64,000 bases of DNA from Channallabes apus (taxonomy: Eukaryota > Chordata > Actinopteri > Siluriformes > Clariidae), in assembly GCA_030522415.1 (NCBI GenBank), contig CM060124.1, positions 26,747,454 to 26,811,453 of the forward strand, given 5' to 3'. The notes beneath the pieces are model-generated. The model did no database searches, was not told where the DNA came from, and saw only the letters and a program-made list of their open reading frames with translations. This document shows, in pieces, positions 46,642-57,533 of the stretch. Each line of letters opens with the position of its first letter. The stretch's first letter is position 1. Both the position numbers and the translations under genes were made by a program.

Positions 46642-47689
46642 AGGTTATGTAAGACGTCTGAAAAAACTATCCTTTCAGGTAGCAGGAAGTGAGGTGTGAG
46701 ATAACAAAAAAGAAAGAGTTTATTTCCACTCTTTATGTCTGAACAGCTAAACAAACAACATTTAATCCCTGTAAATCGCCACATTACTGTTCAGTAGACT
46801 AAAGCTTTTAAGTGCACTACAGCGTCATGAAGCATAAATCCTCCAAACTGCCTCTTAATCCACCACACAGAGTCTTCAGTCTCAGCGTGTCTGATTTAAA
46901 GGCAGAAGCCGGGGATTAATCCCACTGTAATTCCTCCGCTAAAACCACATCAGTCTCACACTGTCATATATTACATTTATTTACCCTAATTTATTTGCAA
47001 ATACTTTAAACTGAGGATAAGACAAAGAAAGAAGGAAAGAAAGAAAGATACTTTAATTGTTCTCATTTTGTCTTGTGATGAACAACATCTCCGCATTCTG
47101 TTGCTCTGGCACACATCATGTTTAGCACCACTGATTTCTCGAACTCACGGATAACTCACGGATCTATTCACTGCAGGACGCTTTACTAATGCTGTAAACA
47201 TAGCAAAACTGAGCACAAATTTGTAATCTCTTTTGTATGTGTTTGCTTTTGATTAGGATGGAGTATTCTAATGACACACACATCAGTTCTCATGCTGGGT
47301 TTATCCTCTGGTGTGCAACTCTAACACCGCACACTCTCAGAATGGCAGAGCACAAGCGTGTGATTGATGGACACGGCGATGGTCTCGCACTCCAATTACG
47401 GCCAATCTCATCTGTCAAAATCTCCTGCTGCGGCCATATTTCCTCGCTGCGCTCATTTCCCAATGCTTTTTAACAGCTTTGTGTGTGTGAGTGTATGTGT
47501 GTGCATATGTATGTATGTGTGAGTGCGTATCTGTGCGCAAAAAATTGAGGAAATCCATTTATTTAACCATGTGTATAAAGTAATAGGGTTACTTACTCTA
47601 ACCCTAACCCTATTAAATTCCTTTCTAATTAAGCTTGTATTGATAATTAGATTGTATCTTCCTAAATCCCCCCCAGTCTAACCACAACA
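46642..47689. other. Intronic DNA, no gene seen
   Basis: Unique-looking sequence with a short GAAA run near 47020. A two-unit TAACCC string (near 47596-47612) lies just before the 34-bp array. Confidence 0.55.
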
Positions 47690-49640
47690 GTCCTTTAACC
47701 ACACCCGTCTTCTATCCAAACCCCTCCTTTAACCACAACCGTCCTCTATCCACACATCTCCTTTAACCACACCCGTCCTCTATCCACACCCCTCCTTTAA
47801 CCACACCCGTCCTCTATCCACACCCCTCCTTTAACCACACCCGTCCTCTATCCACACCCCTCCTTTAACCACACCCGTCCTCTATCCACACCCCTCCTTT
47901 AACCACACCCGTCCTCTATCCACACCCCTCCTTTAACCACACCTGTCCTCTATCCACACCCCTCCTTTAACTACACCCGTCCTCTATCCACACCCCTCCT
48001 TTAACCACACCCGTCCTCTATCCACACCTCTCCTTTAACCACACCCGTCCTCTATCCACACTCCTCCTTTAACCACACCCGTCCTCTATCCACACCCCTC
48101 CTTTAACCACACCCCTCCTTTAACTACACCCGTCCTCTATCCACACCCCTCCTTTAACTACACCCGTCCTCTATCCACACCCCTCCTTTAACCACACCCG
48201 TCCTCTATCCACACCTCTCCTTTAACCACACCCGTCCTCTATCCACACTCCTCCTTTAACCAAACCCGTCCTCTATCCACACCCCTCCTTTAACCACACC
48301 CGTCCTCTATCCACACCTCTCCTTTAACCACACCCGTCCTCTATCCACACCTCTCCTTTAACCACACCCGTCCTCTATCCACACCCCTCCTTTAACCACA
48401 CCCCTCCTTTAACTACACCTGTCCTCTATCCACACCCCTCCTTTAACCACACCCCTCCTTTAACTACACCTGTCCTCTATCCACACTCCTCCTTTAACTA
48501 CACCAGTCCTCTATCCACACTCCTCCTTTAACCAAACCCATCCTCTATCCACACCCCTCCTTTAACCACACCCCTCCTTTAACTACACCTGTCCTCTATC
48601 CACACCCCTCCTTTAACTACACCAGTCCTCTATCCACACCCCTCCTTTAACCACACCCGTCCTCTATCCACACCCCTCCTTTAACCACACCCGTCCTCTA
48701 TCCACACCCCTCCTTTAACCACACCCCTCCTTTAACTACACCTGTCCTCTATCCACACCCCTCCTTTAACTACACCAGTCCTCTATCCACACTCCTCCTT
48801 TAACCAAACCCATCCTCTATCCACACCCCTCCTTTAACCACACCCCTCCTTTAACTACACCTGTCCTCTATCCACACCCCTCCTTTAACTACACCTGTCC
48901 TCTATCCACACCCCTCCTTTAACTACACCAGTCCTCTATCCACACCCCTCCTTTAACCACACCCGTCCTCTATCCACACCCCTCCTTTAACCACACCCCT
49001 CCTTTAACTACACCTGTTCTCTATCCACACCCCTCCTTTAACTACACCTGTCCTCTATCCACACCCCTCCTTTAACTACACCAGTCCTCTATCCACACCC
49101 CTCCTTTAACCACACCCGTCCTCTATCCACACCCCTCCTTTAACCACACCCGTCCTCTATCCACACCCCTCCTTTAACCACAACCATCCTCTATCCACAC
49201 CCCACCTTTAACCACACCTGTCCTTTAACTACACCTCTCCTCTATTCACACCTCTCCTTTAACTACACCAGTCCTCTATCCACACCCCTCCTTTAACCAC
49301 ACCAGTCCTCTATCCACACCCCTCCTTTAACTACACCAGTCCTCTATTCACACCCCTCCTTTAACCACTCCCATCCTCTATCCACACCCCTCCTTTAACC
49401 ACACCCGTCCTCTATCCACACTCCTCCTTTAACCACATCCGTCCTCTATCCACACTCCTCCTTTAACCACATCCGTCCTCTATCCACACCCCTCCTTTAA
49501 CCACACCTGTCCTCTATCCACACCCCTACTTTAACCACACCCCTCCTCTATCCACACCCCACCTTTAACCACACCTGTCCTTTAACTACACCTCTCCTCT
49601 ATTCACACCCCTCCTTTAACACCACCTCTCCTCTATCCAC
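47690..49640 (+). repeat. 34-bp minisatellite, about 55-60 units
   Basis: Consensus unit CTTTAACCACACCCGTCCTC followed by TATCCACACCCCTC. Common variants have ACTACACCTGTCC or ACTACACCAGTCC, and some half-units (CTTTAACCACACCCCTC) are 17 bp. The plus strand has almost no G except at the CpG of CCCGTCC. Degraded relatives continue to about 50140. Confidence 0.94.
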
Positions 49641-50145
49641 ACCCATTCTCTAATGACACCTCTCCTCTGTCCATATCCCTCCTCTAACTACACCTGTCCT
49701 CTAACCATACCTGTCTTTTATCCACACATCTAACCACACCTGTCCCTGTTACTCTAACCCCAGCCCTTTCTATTACTGCATGTTACTCTAACCCTTCCTC
49801 TTTCTCTTACTGCCCTTATTACTCTAACCTCACACCTTATTATCATAGCACATATTACTCTAACCACACCCCTTAGTCAAACTGCCCATAACTCTAACTC
49901 TTTTTTTACTTTCCCTATGACTTTAACCCCAACTCTTATTTTTCTTGCACTTGTTACTCTAAACCCCATTTCTCTTATTGCCCTTTACTATAATTCCACC
50001 CCTTTCTTTTACTTCATGTTACTTTCACCCCACCCCGATCTCTGACTGTGCATTACGCTAACCCCTCACCTTTCCCTTACTGCCCCTTTTACACTAACCC
50101 CATGCATTATTATAATGCCACCTGTTACTCTAACCCAACTCCTTA
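49640..50145 (+). repeat. Degenerate C/T-rich repeat flank of the 34-bp array
   Basis: Loosely repeated words such as TTACTCTAACCCCA, CTCTTACTGCCC and CTTACTGCCCTTATTACTCT recur with uneven spacing. The period drifts and the similarity is low, as expected of an old array edge. Confidence 0.6.
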
Positions 50146-50719
50146 ATCCAGTTTTGAAATGCAATGTTACAGTTTGTAAAAGTGCATTATTCCGAGCATA
50201 ATTACAAAACAATGTTCACAGTAATTTTGCATCATTTTTGTCTTTTATGTGTTTATACAGATCTGAATGAGTTTGAGAAATAAATACTGCACACCATGTT
50301 CATTCCTTCGGACCCACATATACTGCATGTCCCACAATTCCTTGCCTGTTTCTCACATTAATGACATCCCAGGCTGATTGATGGGCTTTCTTTCAGCTTC
50401 TGTTTCAGCTGATGAATCACCGGCGTAGTAAAAAGGTGAAATGATAAATGATGTGCATATGCGGTGTGACAGCTCATTACAACGTGGGGCTTGCATGTAC
50501 TTTAATAAACTTTAATAATAAAAAACCCATTAATGAAAATCCACTTGAATAAAATGCAGCGGACTGCTGTGACCATGAAGCTAGTATTGTTATTTTTTTT
50601 ATTTTTATTAAACAGTCATGTAGGTGTTTATATTTGGCACTGATGTTAAATTTAGGTGATTCGTCTCGATCAGATATGGATTGTTCTGCACTGAATAACG
50701 AAATATGTGCACCATACTG

Positions 50720-51860
50720 TAGATTCACTTGGCCTTCATTTCAACTTTCCTATTCCCATCTACGCTAAAATATTTACATCCAGGACTCAATGTTCCCACA
50801 CACATATGTTCCAAGGGTGGCTCTTACAGTATATTCCCAAAGCCCTACATTTTCAAAGTCTCTTCTTGCCTGTGTATTACACTACCAGGGCCTGATGCCC
50901 ACACTGGGCAATATTCCTATGGTCCAAGTGTCCTAAATAGCCATCTTTCCAATATCCTACCTTTTACGGATCATATATTCTCATGGTTCTATACAGTAGT
51001 TTAACACTCTGCCTTTTTTGTTCTATGTCTCCTGGTGCCCAGAACTCTATATTCTCAAGACTGTATTTTCCCAGAGCCCTGTGTTCCCACAGCGCTAATG
51101 TTCAATTCTTATTCTTATTCCCAGAACACTGTATGTTCCTAGGGCTTTAAATTCCCAAAGAACCATTGTTCTCAGTGCTCTTAATTCTAAAGTGGCTATG
51201 TTTCACAAGGTATTGCTCTGTTCTCACAGAATTTTTTTTTTCATAGTCCTAGATCCATATAATTTCATGAATCTTTCGAAGGGATGTTTCCCACAACCCT
51301 GAATTACTCTCAAGAAGAGCTGTCTCACCTATCAAGTGACAGCTACCAACCAGGGAGGTCGAAGGCTATCATGAGCATCCTTTGAGACCCATGAAGCCAA
51401 CCGACCACATCGCTGTGACCTTCTGAACTGTTCTTCATGCAATAAAAGAGGATACGGCATAACACGCTCGGAGAAAAGCGCTATCCGCCCTTTTCTGCTT
51501 CAGTGGCCTCAAAGTGGCGCTGTGAGTGATACGGGAAAGTAAGTACCGTGTGTTATGCCTTCCCCTTGGGAGCATGGACGGTTTTGTTCTCGGTCACATC
51601 AGGGCATCATGGGGATTTGATCTCAAAATCTCTAGTTCAGGAGTTCAGGGAACCCGTTCTTAAGGATCGACGTGTGTTCCAACACCGCTGTGCTTTATCT
51701 TACATTCACAGGTTCCTGTTTTCCCAGGGGCCAGAAATTCCCACAACGCTATAGTCTCAAGGCTCTATGTTCCACATGCCTCATGTTCCTAGGGATTTAT
51801 ATTCCCAACATTCTACGTTGTTTAGGCTTCATCTTCTGAGAGCAACATTTACGTTTTTGA
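50720..51860 (+). repeat. Degenerate TATTCCCAAAGCCCT repeat
   Basis: TATATTCCCAAAGCCCTACA, TTTTCCCAGAGCCCTGTGTT and TTCCCAGGGGCCAGAAATTC represent a decayed unit of about 20-30 bp. The stretch 51300-51540 looks different and may be a separate dispersed repeat. Confidence 0.55.
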
Positions 51861-52615
51861 GCACAGCGCCCTGGGAACACAGAACTCATTTAGGTGTTTG
51901 CCTTACTTGAGTGTTAGTTCATGGTAGACATCCTGTGATTATTATTTTTTTTTATTCTGAATAATACCATGCTGCATTGAGTCAGCTTCACTTCCTCATC
52001 AGAGAATTTAGTAGTACACAGACAGAGGCATTGTTGGGATTTGTTATTGTCTTCTGGACTCTTGCACAGGACCCTACAAAACAGTAAACATTAAGATTTA
52101 TAATGCTATATCTGTAGCTATATCTATAACTGTGTGTGTGCGAGCGAATGATTGAACTGCAGAGTTTAAATATTGCATAGACATTATTAAGCACTTTATC
52201 AGGCGGGCAGACTACCTCGTACACACACACATACACAAACATTCAAAACACACTTTGGAAAGGACATGAAAGCAATTACTTCTCTCTCTCTCTCTCTCTC
52301 TCTCTTTCTCAGCAGTGTTCCAATAAACGCCGCTCCTCAAGGACACTTCTCTTAATGGACATTATCCTCGCTTTCCAAAGAGACAGATAAAAGACGCCTG
52401 CCATTACTGTCGCCATTACAGGCGCTGTGCTGCGATTGGCTCATTCAGCAGGGGGATGTGTCGCTCTTTTGCTCTGCTGCTGTTGCTTTCAAATTCCTGT
52501 TCATGACATCGGCGCCGCGTCTCAATAAGAGCGTTAATCACTTCCTGACTTCTTCTTCTTCTTTTTTTTTAACTGACTTTGCTTTTCCATCTTTTTCTAA
52601 AAGAGCACCAGCCAA

Positions 52616-52653
<38 letters not shown>

Positions 52654-53476
52654 CCGTGAAACACACACTCGTGATCAGACCCTCCTGGGTCATGTCCCAA
52701 ACTACCATTAATGTACTACATAGGATGTCGAAATAGCTCCAAACCACAGATAATAGTCACAGCACGTAAGTGGCAAATCGGGACACAGCCACAGGCAGTG
52801 TCCAGTTGCCATGGTAACATTGTCTTACCTAGATCATGAAGCCCCCTTGCTAAATTGTACGCACCGAAAGTGGAGCTAAGTACGGCACTGTGAGGGTTTT
52901 GGGACGGAGACTACTGTATGTGACACATGTTTTCTGACATGAAAATTTACTAGGCAATATTTAGAATTTTTTAAAACTAGAATATTTATTTAATATTAAT
53001 TAGAATATTTAAAACTCGTAGAATATCACTGGGGTCATGAAGAAAACGGTCTCTAAATAGACGATAGTAAATAGTTTCAGATTTAAACCAGCATTTTCCA
53101 GGAAATTGGCTGGGACGACGCTGACCTCCAAGAAGTCCAGATCTCACTCCTAAGCTCACTCCTGAGACCTACTTATAACGCGGTTCAGCGGTCATTTGAC
53201 CGCCTAATGTTTTGAATGGGAAGCTGTTGCTGACACACAATGATCACTAGATGGCGCTTTCACCCAAAGCAAATAGTTTAGCTCCAAGATCAACTTGCAC
53301 TTGGACAATGCGTCATTCATTCCCGCGTTGATATTCTGTACTTTTTTTCATTTTCAACTGAGAAAACCTACTACAGAGTCTCTAAGGGGAGTCACTAAGT
53401 CGCTACTTAATTTTATAAAGTTTTTTTTGTGTGACAGTGCTCTAGATTAGTTCTGAACTCGCTTCCGTGAAATTAT
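51861..53476. other. Intronic DNA, no gene seen
   Basis: A CT run near 52280-52310 and the CA run at 52619; 52320-52520 looks unique and GC-balanced. No exon or element recognised. Confidence 0.5.
52619..52652. repeat. (CA)n microsatellite
   Basis: Pure CA run. Confidence 0.9.
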
Positions 53477-53554
53477 CGCTAAAACAATGTAATGACCCCT
53501 CCTGAGGATATAAAGCTTTATTATTGTGTTTGAATTAATCAGATCTACCACAGC
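53477..53554 (+). repeat. 78-bp direct repeat, left copy
   Basis: Begins CGCTAAAACAATGTAATGAC and ends CAGATCTACCACAGC. It differs at about two positions from 55371-55448 and lies just outside the left end of the hAT element. Origin not recognised. Confidence 0.85.
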
Positions 53555-54128
53555 AGATAATAAACTATGCCAGTGGTTCTCAAACTGTGGGGCGCGCCCC
53601 ACTAGTGGGGAATACAGACATGACAGGTGGGGCGCAATGAACGGGAGGAAAAACAGGAAAGTACCTAATTCATGCTTTTCTTCATTCACACACAAATAAA
53701 TGGATCAATAATACAAGTAAATTTAAAATAACATCAGTTGTGGGCCGGGAGAAAAAGTGGAACCATAGTGCAACAATAACAATTTAACGTCGGGCCAACT
53801 TGAGCAGCGCTGCTCGAATCACAAACCTGCGCGAGCCACTGGGCAGCGCTGCGCGACTCTGACAGAAATAAACCACGCAGACCATCAAATTATGGCAAGG
53901 CGGAAACAATATTAAACAGTCCTGACATTTTAAATAAAACACAGTGGGTCACACAGGTTTGTGATTCGAGCGGCGCTGCGCGGTCCACCGGGCTGCGCGA
54001 ATAAACCAGATCATCACTGCGCTATCCAGATAGTCGAGCTGCGTTGTATTTGCGCAGATATTTGGTTCAATCGGGTGCCGCGGTTTCGTCCCACTTTTGA
54101 TGTGTTTGGCTTCACATACACTTCGACA

Positions 54129-54585
54129 ATGGAAGAAGACTATATACAGGTGCAGCAGCAGTGAGTTTGCTTACATGTGACAAAACCAAGAACGAGGAGA
54201 TTGTAAAGAAAAAAAGTGCCTCGTCTGTGGTGTGGAATTGGTTTGGGTATAAGAAAAGTGATATGAATGAGATGAACGCGATTTGTAAGGTACACAAGTG
54301 CACTGTTTTAACAAGGGGTGGAAACACATCAAACCTTTTCTATCATCTGAAATACAAATCGAATATGGCCAAAGTAAAAAAAATGCGGCAAACCTCAGCA
54401 ATTCACAGTTTAAATAAAATTACATAAAAAAAATGAAATTATGTAAAACAATTTCTTTGTGTTTTCATTTTTATTTATGCATTTTCAAATACAAATTGCT
54501 ATATTGTGATTGTGATCGTTATCGAGGTAGAAAATCGCTTCTCCTGTGATAGAAGATTTTGGTTATATCGCCCACCCCTAATGAA
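54129..54585 (+). mobile_element. Second hAT fragment nested in the hAT element
   Basis: A second BED-type finger is coded at 54161-54427 (SSVVWNWFGYKKSDMN, then AICKVHKCTVLTRGGNTSNL and FYHLKYK), preceded by ATGGAAGAAGAC at 54129. The finger has CKVHKC where CxxC is expected, so the second cysteine position is altered. The stretch ends ATATCGCCCACCCCTA near 54585, which looks like the inverse of a hAT terminus TAGGGGTGGGCGATAT. A left terminus was not located. The catalytic region has been deleted. Confidence 0.6.
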
Positions 54586-54606
54586 GTCTATCTTCAGCTT
54601 GGATTC

Positions 54607-54735
54607 ATGGTGCGGATGCTGGGGGCAGAGGAGAGACCCGTGTGTGTTTTGTGTCTTAAACTGCTGGCAGCAGACCGCATGAGACCCAACAAATTAGGAA
54701 GACACTTAGAGACAACACACTCACCGTCACGTTAA
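54607..54735 (+). pseudogene. BED zinc-finger remnant of hAT transposase
   Basis: Reads RPVCVLCLKLLAADRM then RPNKLGRHLETTHSPS before a stop. The Cx2C...Hx4H arrangement (CVLC, HLETTH) is the BED zinc finger at the N-terminus of hAT transposases. After a frame change the following DNA still reads like transposase (PLDVFERKLAEYRQQENHMV). The catalytic domain is absent. Confidence 0.75.
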
Positions 54736-55370
54736 TAAGCCACTGGACGTCTTTGAAAGAAAGCTGGCAGAATACAGACAGCAGGAGAATCACATGGTAA
54801 CATCTGAATCAGTGGACAGCAAAGCACAAATGGCTTCATTCAAAGTTACATACAGAATTGGCCAGTGCAAAAAAAAACTACAAACGATTACTGAGCAGCT
54901 AATAAACATGGGGTCAATTATGCAAAGATAAGTGACAACGTAAGCCTTTTATAACAATTGCACGTGTATTTTATCTATTTTTAACTTGGTGGTGTTTGAT
55001 CGTATTGGTTTAGGAATTGATATTTCAATAAACAGTAAACTTGGCCGATTTCGTTATTATTTTGTTGACAAGTGGGGCTTGAAAATTCGCTCACCCCCTT
55101 AAGTGGGGAATGACAGAAAAAGTTTGAGAACCACTGAACTATGCTATGTCAAACCGAAATAAACACCACGATTATTCATCGTTTCGTTTGGTGTTGCTAG
55201 GCAACGGACCACGCGCCTATTCGGGAATGTGGAAATGTGGAAGTGATGTGTGGCCACTCAGAACTAAACCAAATATTTCGGTAACTACACAGGGTGTAAC
55301 ATCTGCATGGTGACACTAAACAGCTGGACAACTTCACTTTTCCGTTATGGTAACATAAGCACCTAAACAA

Positions 55371-55448
55371 CGCTAAAACAATGTAATGACCCCTCCTGAG
55401 GATATAAATCTTTATTATTGTGTTTGAATAAATCAGATCTACCACAGC
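55371..55448 (+). repeat. 78-bp direct repeat, right copy
   Basis: Near-identical partner of 53477-53554, 1.9 kb away and in the same orientation, about 230 bp beyond the right end of the hAT element. Neither copy has terminal features of an LTR. Confidence 0.85.
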
Positions 55449-55591
55449 TGAACAACTTCACAACTTCACATGTTCTCAGCAAACGACTTCCTTCAAAAGA
55501 ACCGACATTTTAAGATTTGCTTTCACTGTCCTATGTAATAAAGTACATATAAAATACATTTATATTAGAAATATGGACTTTATTATCAATT

Positions 55592-55802
55592 TTTGTTGGT
55601 CGGTCAGCTGCTTCTGGCAAGGGGTCACCACTGCGGACCAGCGGATCCGCACACATGCATGGCACAGGTTTTATGCCGGATGCCCTTCCTGACGTAAGCC
55701 TCCCATTTTATCCTGCCTAGCGAGCAGCACTGCATCCAGTGGCTGGGAATCAAACCCGAGCCTTATGCATGGCAGACGAGAAACCTACCACTGAGCCTCT
55801 AG
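55592..55802 (-). mobile_element. SINE B, older copy
   Basis: Reverse strand reads GGCTCAGTGGTAGG (box A-like), GGGTTTGATTCCCAGCC (box B-like), ATAAAATGGGAGG, GGAAGGGCATCCGGCAT and a 3' end GACCCCTTGCCAGAAGCAGC then (CAA)-rich tail. It is more complete at the head than the copy at 9379 but more diverged. Confidence 0.85.
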
Positions 55803-56861
55803 TACCTGTATGTCTGATACCTGAGCAATAAACTCAGCATGCTTAAATCATACCCTCACTCGTACACTTATTCAAAAGAGCCACTCAGAAAGCCTCCGGC
55901 TTATTACCGCCTCCAGACATTATTACCAATTTTTAATGCCTAATTACTTTTCACCCACCATGTACAGCATATTGTTATGCTAGTGTATTCCAAACATCTA
56001 TAATATATTATTAAAATAGTGCATGGTTTGGGGCACATCTCTAAGTACTCAATGTATTGTCGTAGCATCTACAGACTGTATTACAGTGAGTGTATCATCT
56101 GGATCTGATATTTAATGCACTAGTATGTGATTTCATACACTGCATATAGTCCGCATATCCATTTTAATAAATTTTCAGTCATTAACGGCGCCCCCAAACC
56201 ACTAATACCGCACTGAATATCCCACCTGAATAGGTCATCATAGGTTATGGTGCCGTTTAATGGTTTGGAACGCAGCTCATGCAGAGATGAAAGTGGCACT
56301 CCTTAAAAGGTACAGGCTGTGTCTCAAATCACTATTAGTGTAGGTAATGATATATTAAACTATTACACATGTAGTGCCATAAACAGAGTCGAACACACCC
56401 TTCAGACAGTGTGTATAGTGTGTGTGTGTGTGTGTCTGTGTACTGTATATATGTGTGTGCGTGCCTGTTTCCTCTAATGGTGTGATTTATCGCATATGTG
56501 TGCTCTTTGTGATAAAGTAGAACTCTGATCCATCCTCGCCGCCTCTGCACTAATAAACACCACACTAAAGGTCATCCTGATAAACAGCAACCTGATGAAA
56601 TCCCCCTGTGCCCTATTCCCTACTCCATTGAGAAGACAGGAAGTTCAGATCAACCTAAAAACATCCCTCGATCTCACACACACAGGTTCTCCAGGGATAA
56701 GTGTCGTATAAAATACACCTGATTCAGAAGGTAAGATATGCCCTACTTTTCTGTCTCTCTGCCTGTCTTCCTGTCTAACTTGCTATCTGTCTGTCCATCT
56801 GTCCAATTAAAAAAGATTTTCAGCTAGCAGTAAGCAGATGCTGCAATAAGCTCTGCCTCAC
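55803..56861. other. Intronic DNA upstream of the exon donor on the plus map
   Basis: Short GT runs near 56420 and otherwise unassigned. On the gene strand this is the first kilobase of the 29-kb intron. Confidence 0.55.
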
Positions 56862-57253
56862 CTTGGCCACACGATTGGCCACCTCTCGTCCCACCATGAG
56901 TCCCTGGACGAAGGTCCGTGCGGCAGCGAGTGCACGTGTGATCTGGACCTTGAGTTTGCGCGGTGTGTCTCCAAACGGCTTCAACTGGTCCGTGTACTTG
57001 CTCACACATTCTAGATATTCGTCTGTGAACGTGAACTGAGAGTTCAGTAGTTGGAACATCTTCTCCAGTAGCCTGGCCCAGAAGTCGCCCAGCATCTCCT
57101 CCAGGTTCACGTTTCCTCCTGTGTAGTAGCGCCGTAGCTCTGAGAACAGGTCCTCAAAGATCTCAGAGTTTTGCATGAACAGGTTTCCGTAGGTACGGAC
57201 GAACATGTGGTTCAGTGATTTCTCCGAGTTGTCTAGCAGTTCGAGGAAGAACT
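56862..57253 (-). CDS. gpc6: gpc6 (glypican-6-like) internal exon, 392 bp
   Basis: Glypicans are GPI-anchored heparan sulfate proteoglycans at the cell surface that modulate Wnt, Hedgehog, FGF and BMP signalling. This exon encodes about 130 residues of the folded N-terminal domain. It starts with the end of a split codon and [16 protein letters not shown], continues [15 protein letters not shown], and includes [23 protein letters not shown], the cysteine-bearing [16 protein letters not shown] and [16 protein letters not shown]. These strings are diagnostic of the GPC4/GPC6 subgroup; the [12 protein letters not shown] and VGREVANRV wording favours GPC6. The acceptor is a pyrimidine-rich tract ending tcttctag just above 57253. 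The donor is AAG|GTGAGG at 56862/56861, leaving phase 0. No stop or frameshift is seen. Which teleost duplicate (a or b) this is cannot be told from one exon. Confidence 0.95.
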
Positions 57254-57533
57254 CTAGAAGACAAAGAGGAAATTGAATGAATCACATGGGAAAAAAACCT
57301 ACGTATAACATTGCATAACTGAAACATAATGCTGAGGGAATATAATCAGCAAAATGGCTCATGAATAAAGGGGAGAAATCAAAATCTGAGAATTAAACAA
57401 TTAAACAGTATCGTGGATTTTAGGTTGAAAAATCAGTGGAACCAAACTCAATCATCTCAAACTTAGAGAAACTTGCTAGAAAACCCTCAAATAAAGCTGA
57501 ATTACAACAATTCTGCAAAGTGGGCCAAAATTC

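Larger units (their letters stand above)
53571..55136 (+). mobile_element. hAT-type DNA transposon with 8-bp target duplication
   Basis: Left end CAGTGGTTCTCAAACTGTGG and right end AGTTTGAGAACCACTG are inverted copies, the classic short hAT terminus. It is flanked by perfect 8-bp repeats AACTATGC at 53563-53570 and 55137-55144. GTGGGG-rich subterminal sequence lies at both ends. At 1566 bp it is too short for a full hAT transposase gene. Only a BED-finger remnant is left, plus a piece of a second hAT element. Confidence 0.93.
27908..56861 (-). other. gpc6: gpc6 intron between the two exons (28,954 bp)
   Basis: A complete phase-0 intron bounded by AAG|GTGAGG at the exon ending at 56862 and ctccag|GTG at the exon starting at 27907. 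It holds the long L2 copy, the 25-bp and 34-bp minisatellites, the hAT element, two SINE A copies and one SINE B copy. No other host exon was recognised. Glypican-6 introns are very long in other vertebrates, so the size is unremarkable. Confidence 0.9.

Noticed and set aside
53477..55448. 78-bp direct repeats as LTRs of a retroelement
   Set aside because: They are too short, lack TG...CA ends and any primer-binding or polypurine site, and enclose a DNA transposon rather than gag-pol.
56820..56861. Extra residues after RVAK in the glypican exon frame
   Set aside because: AAG|GTGAGG is a good donor and family similarity stops there, so the following codons are intron.
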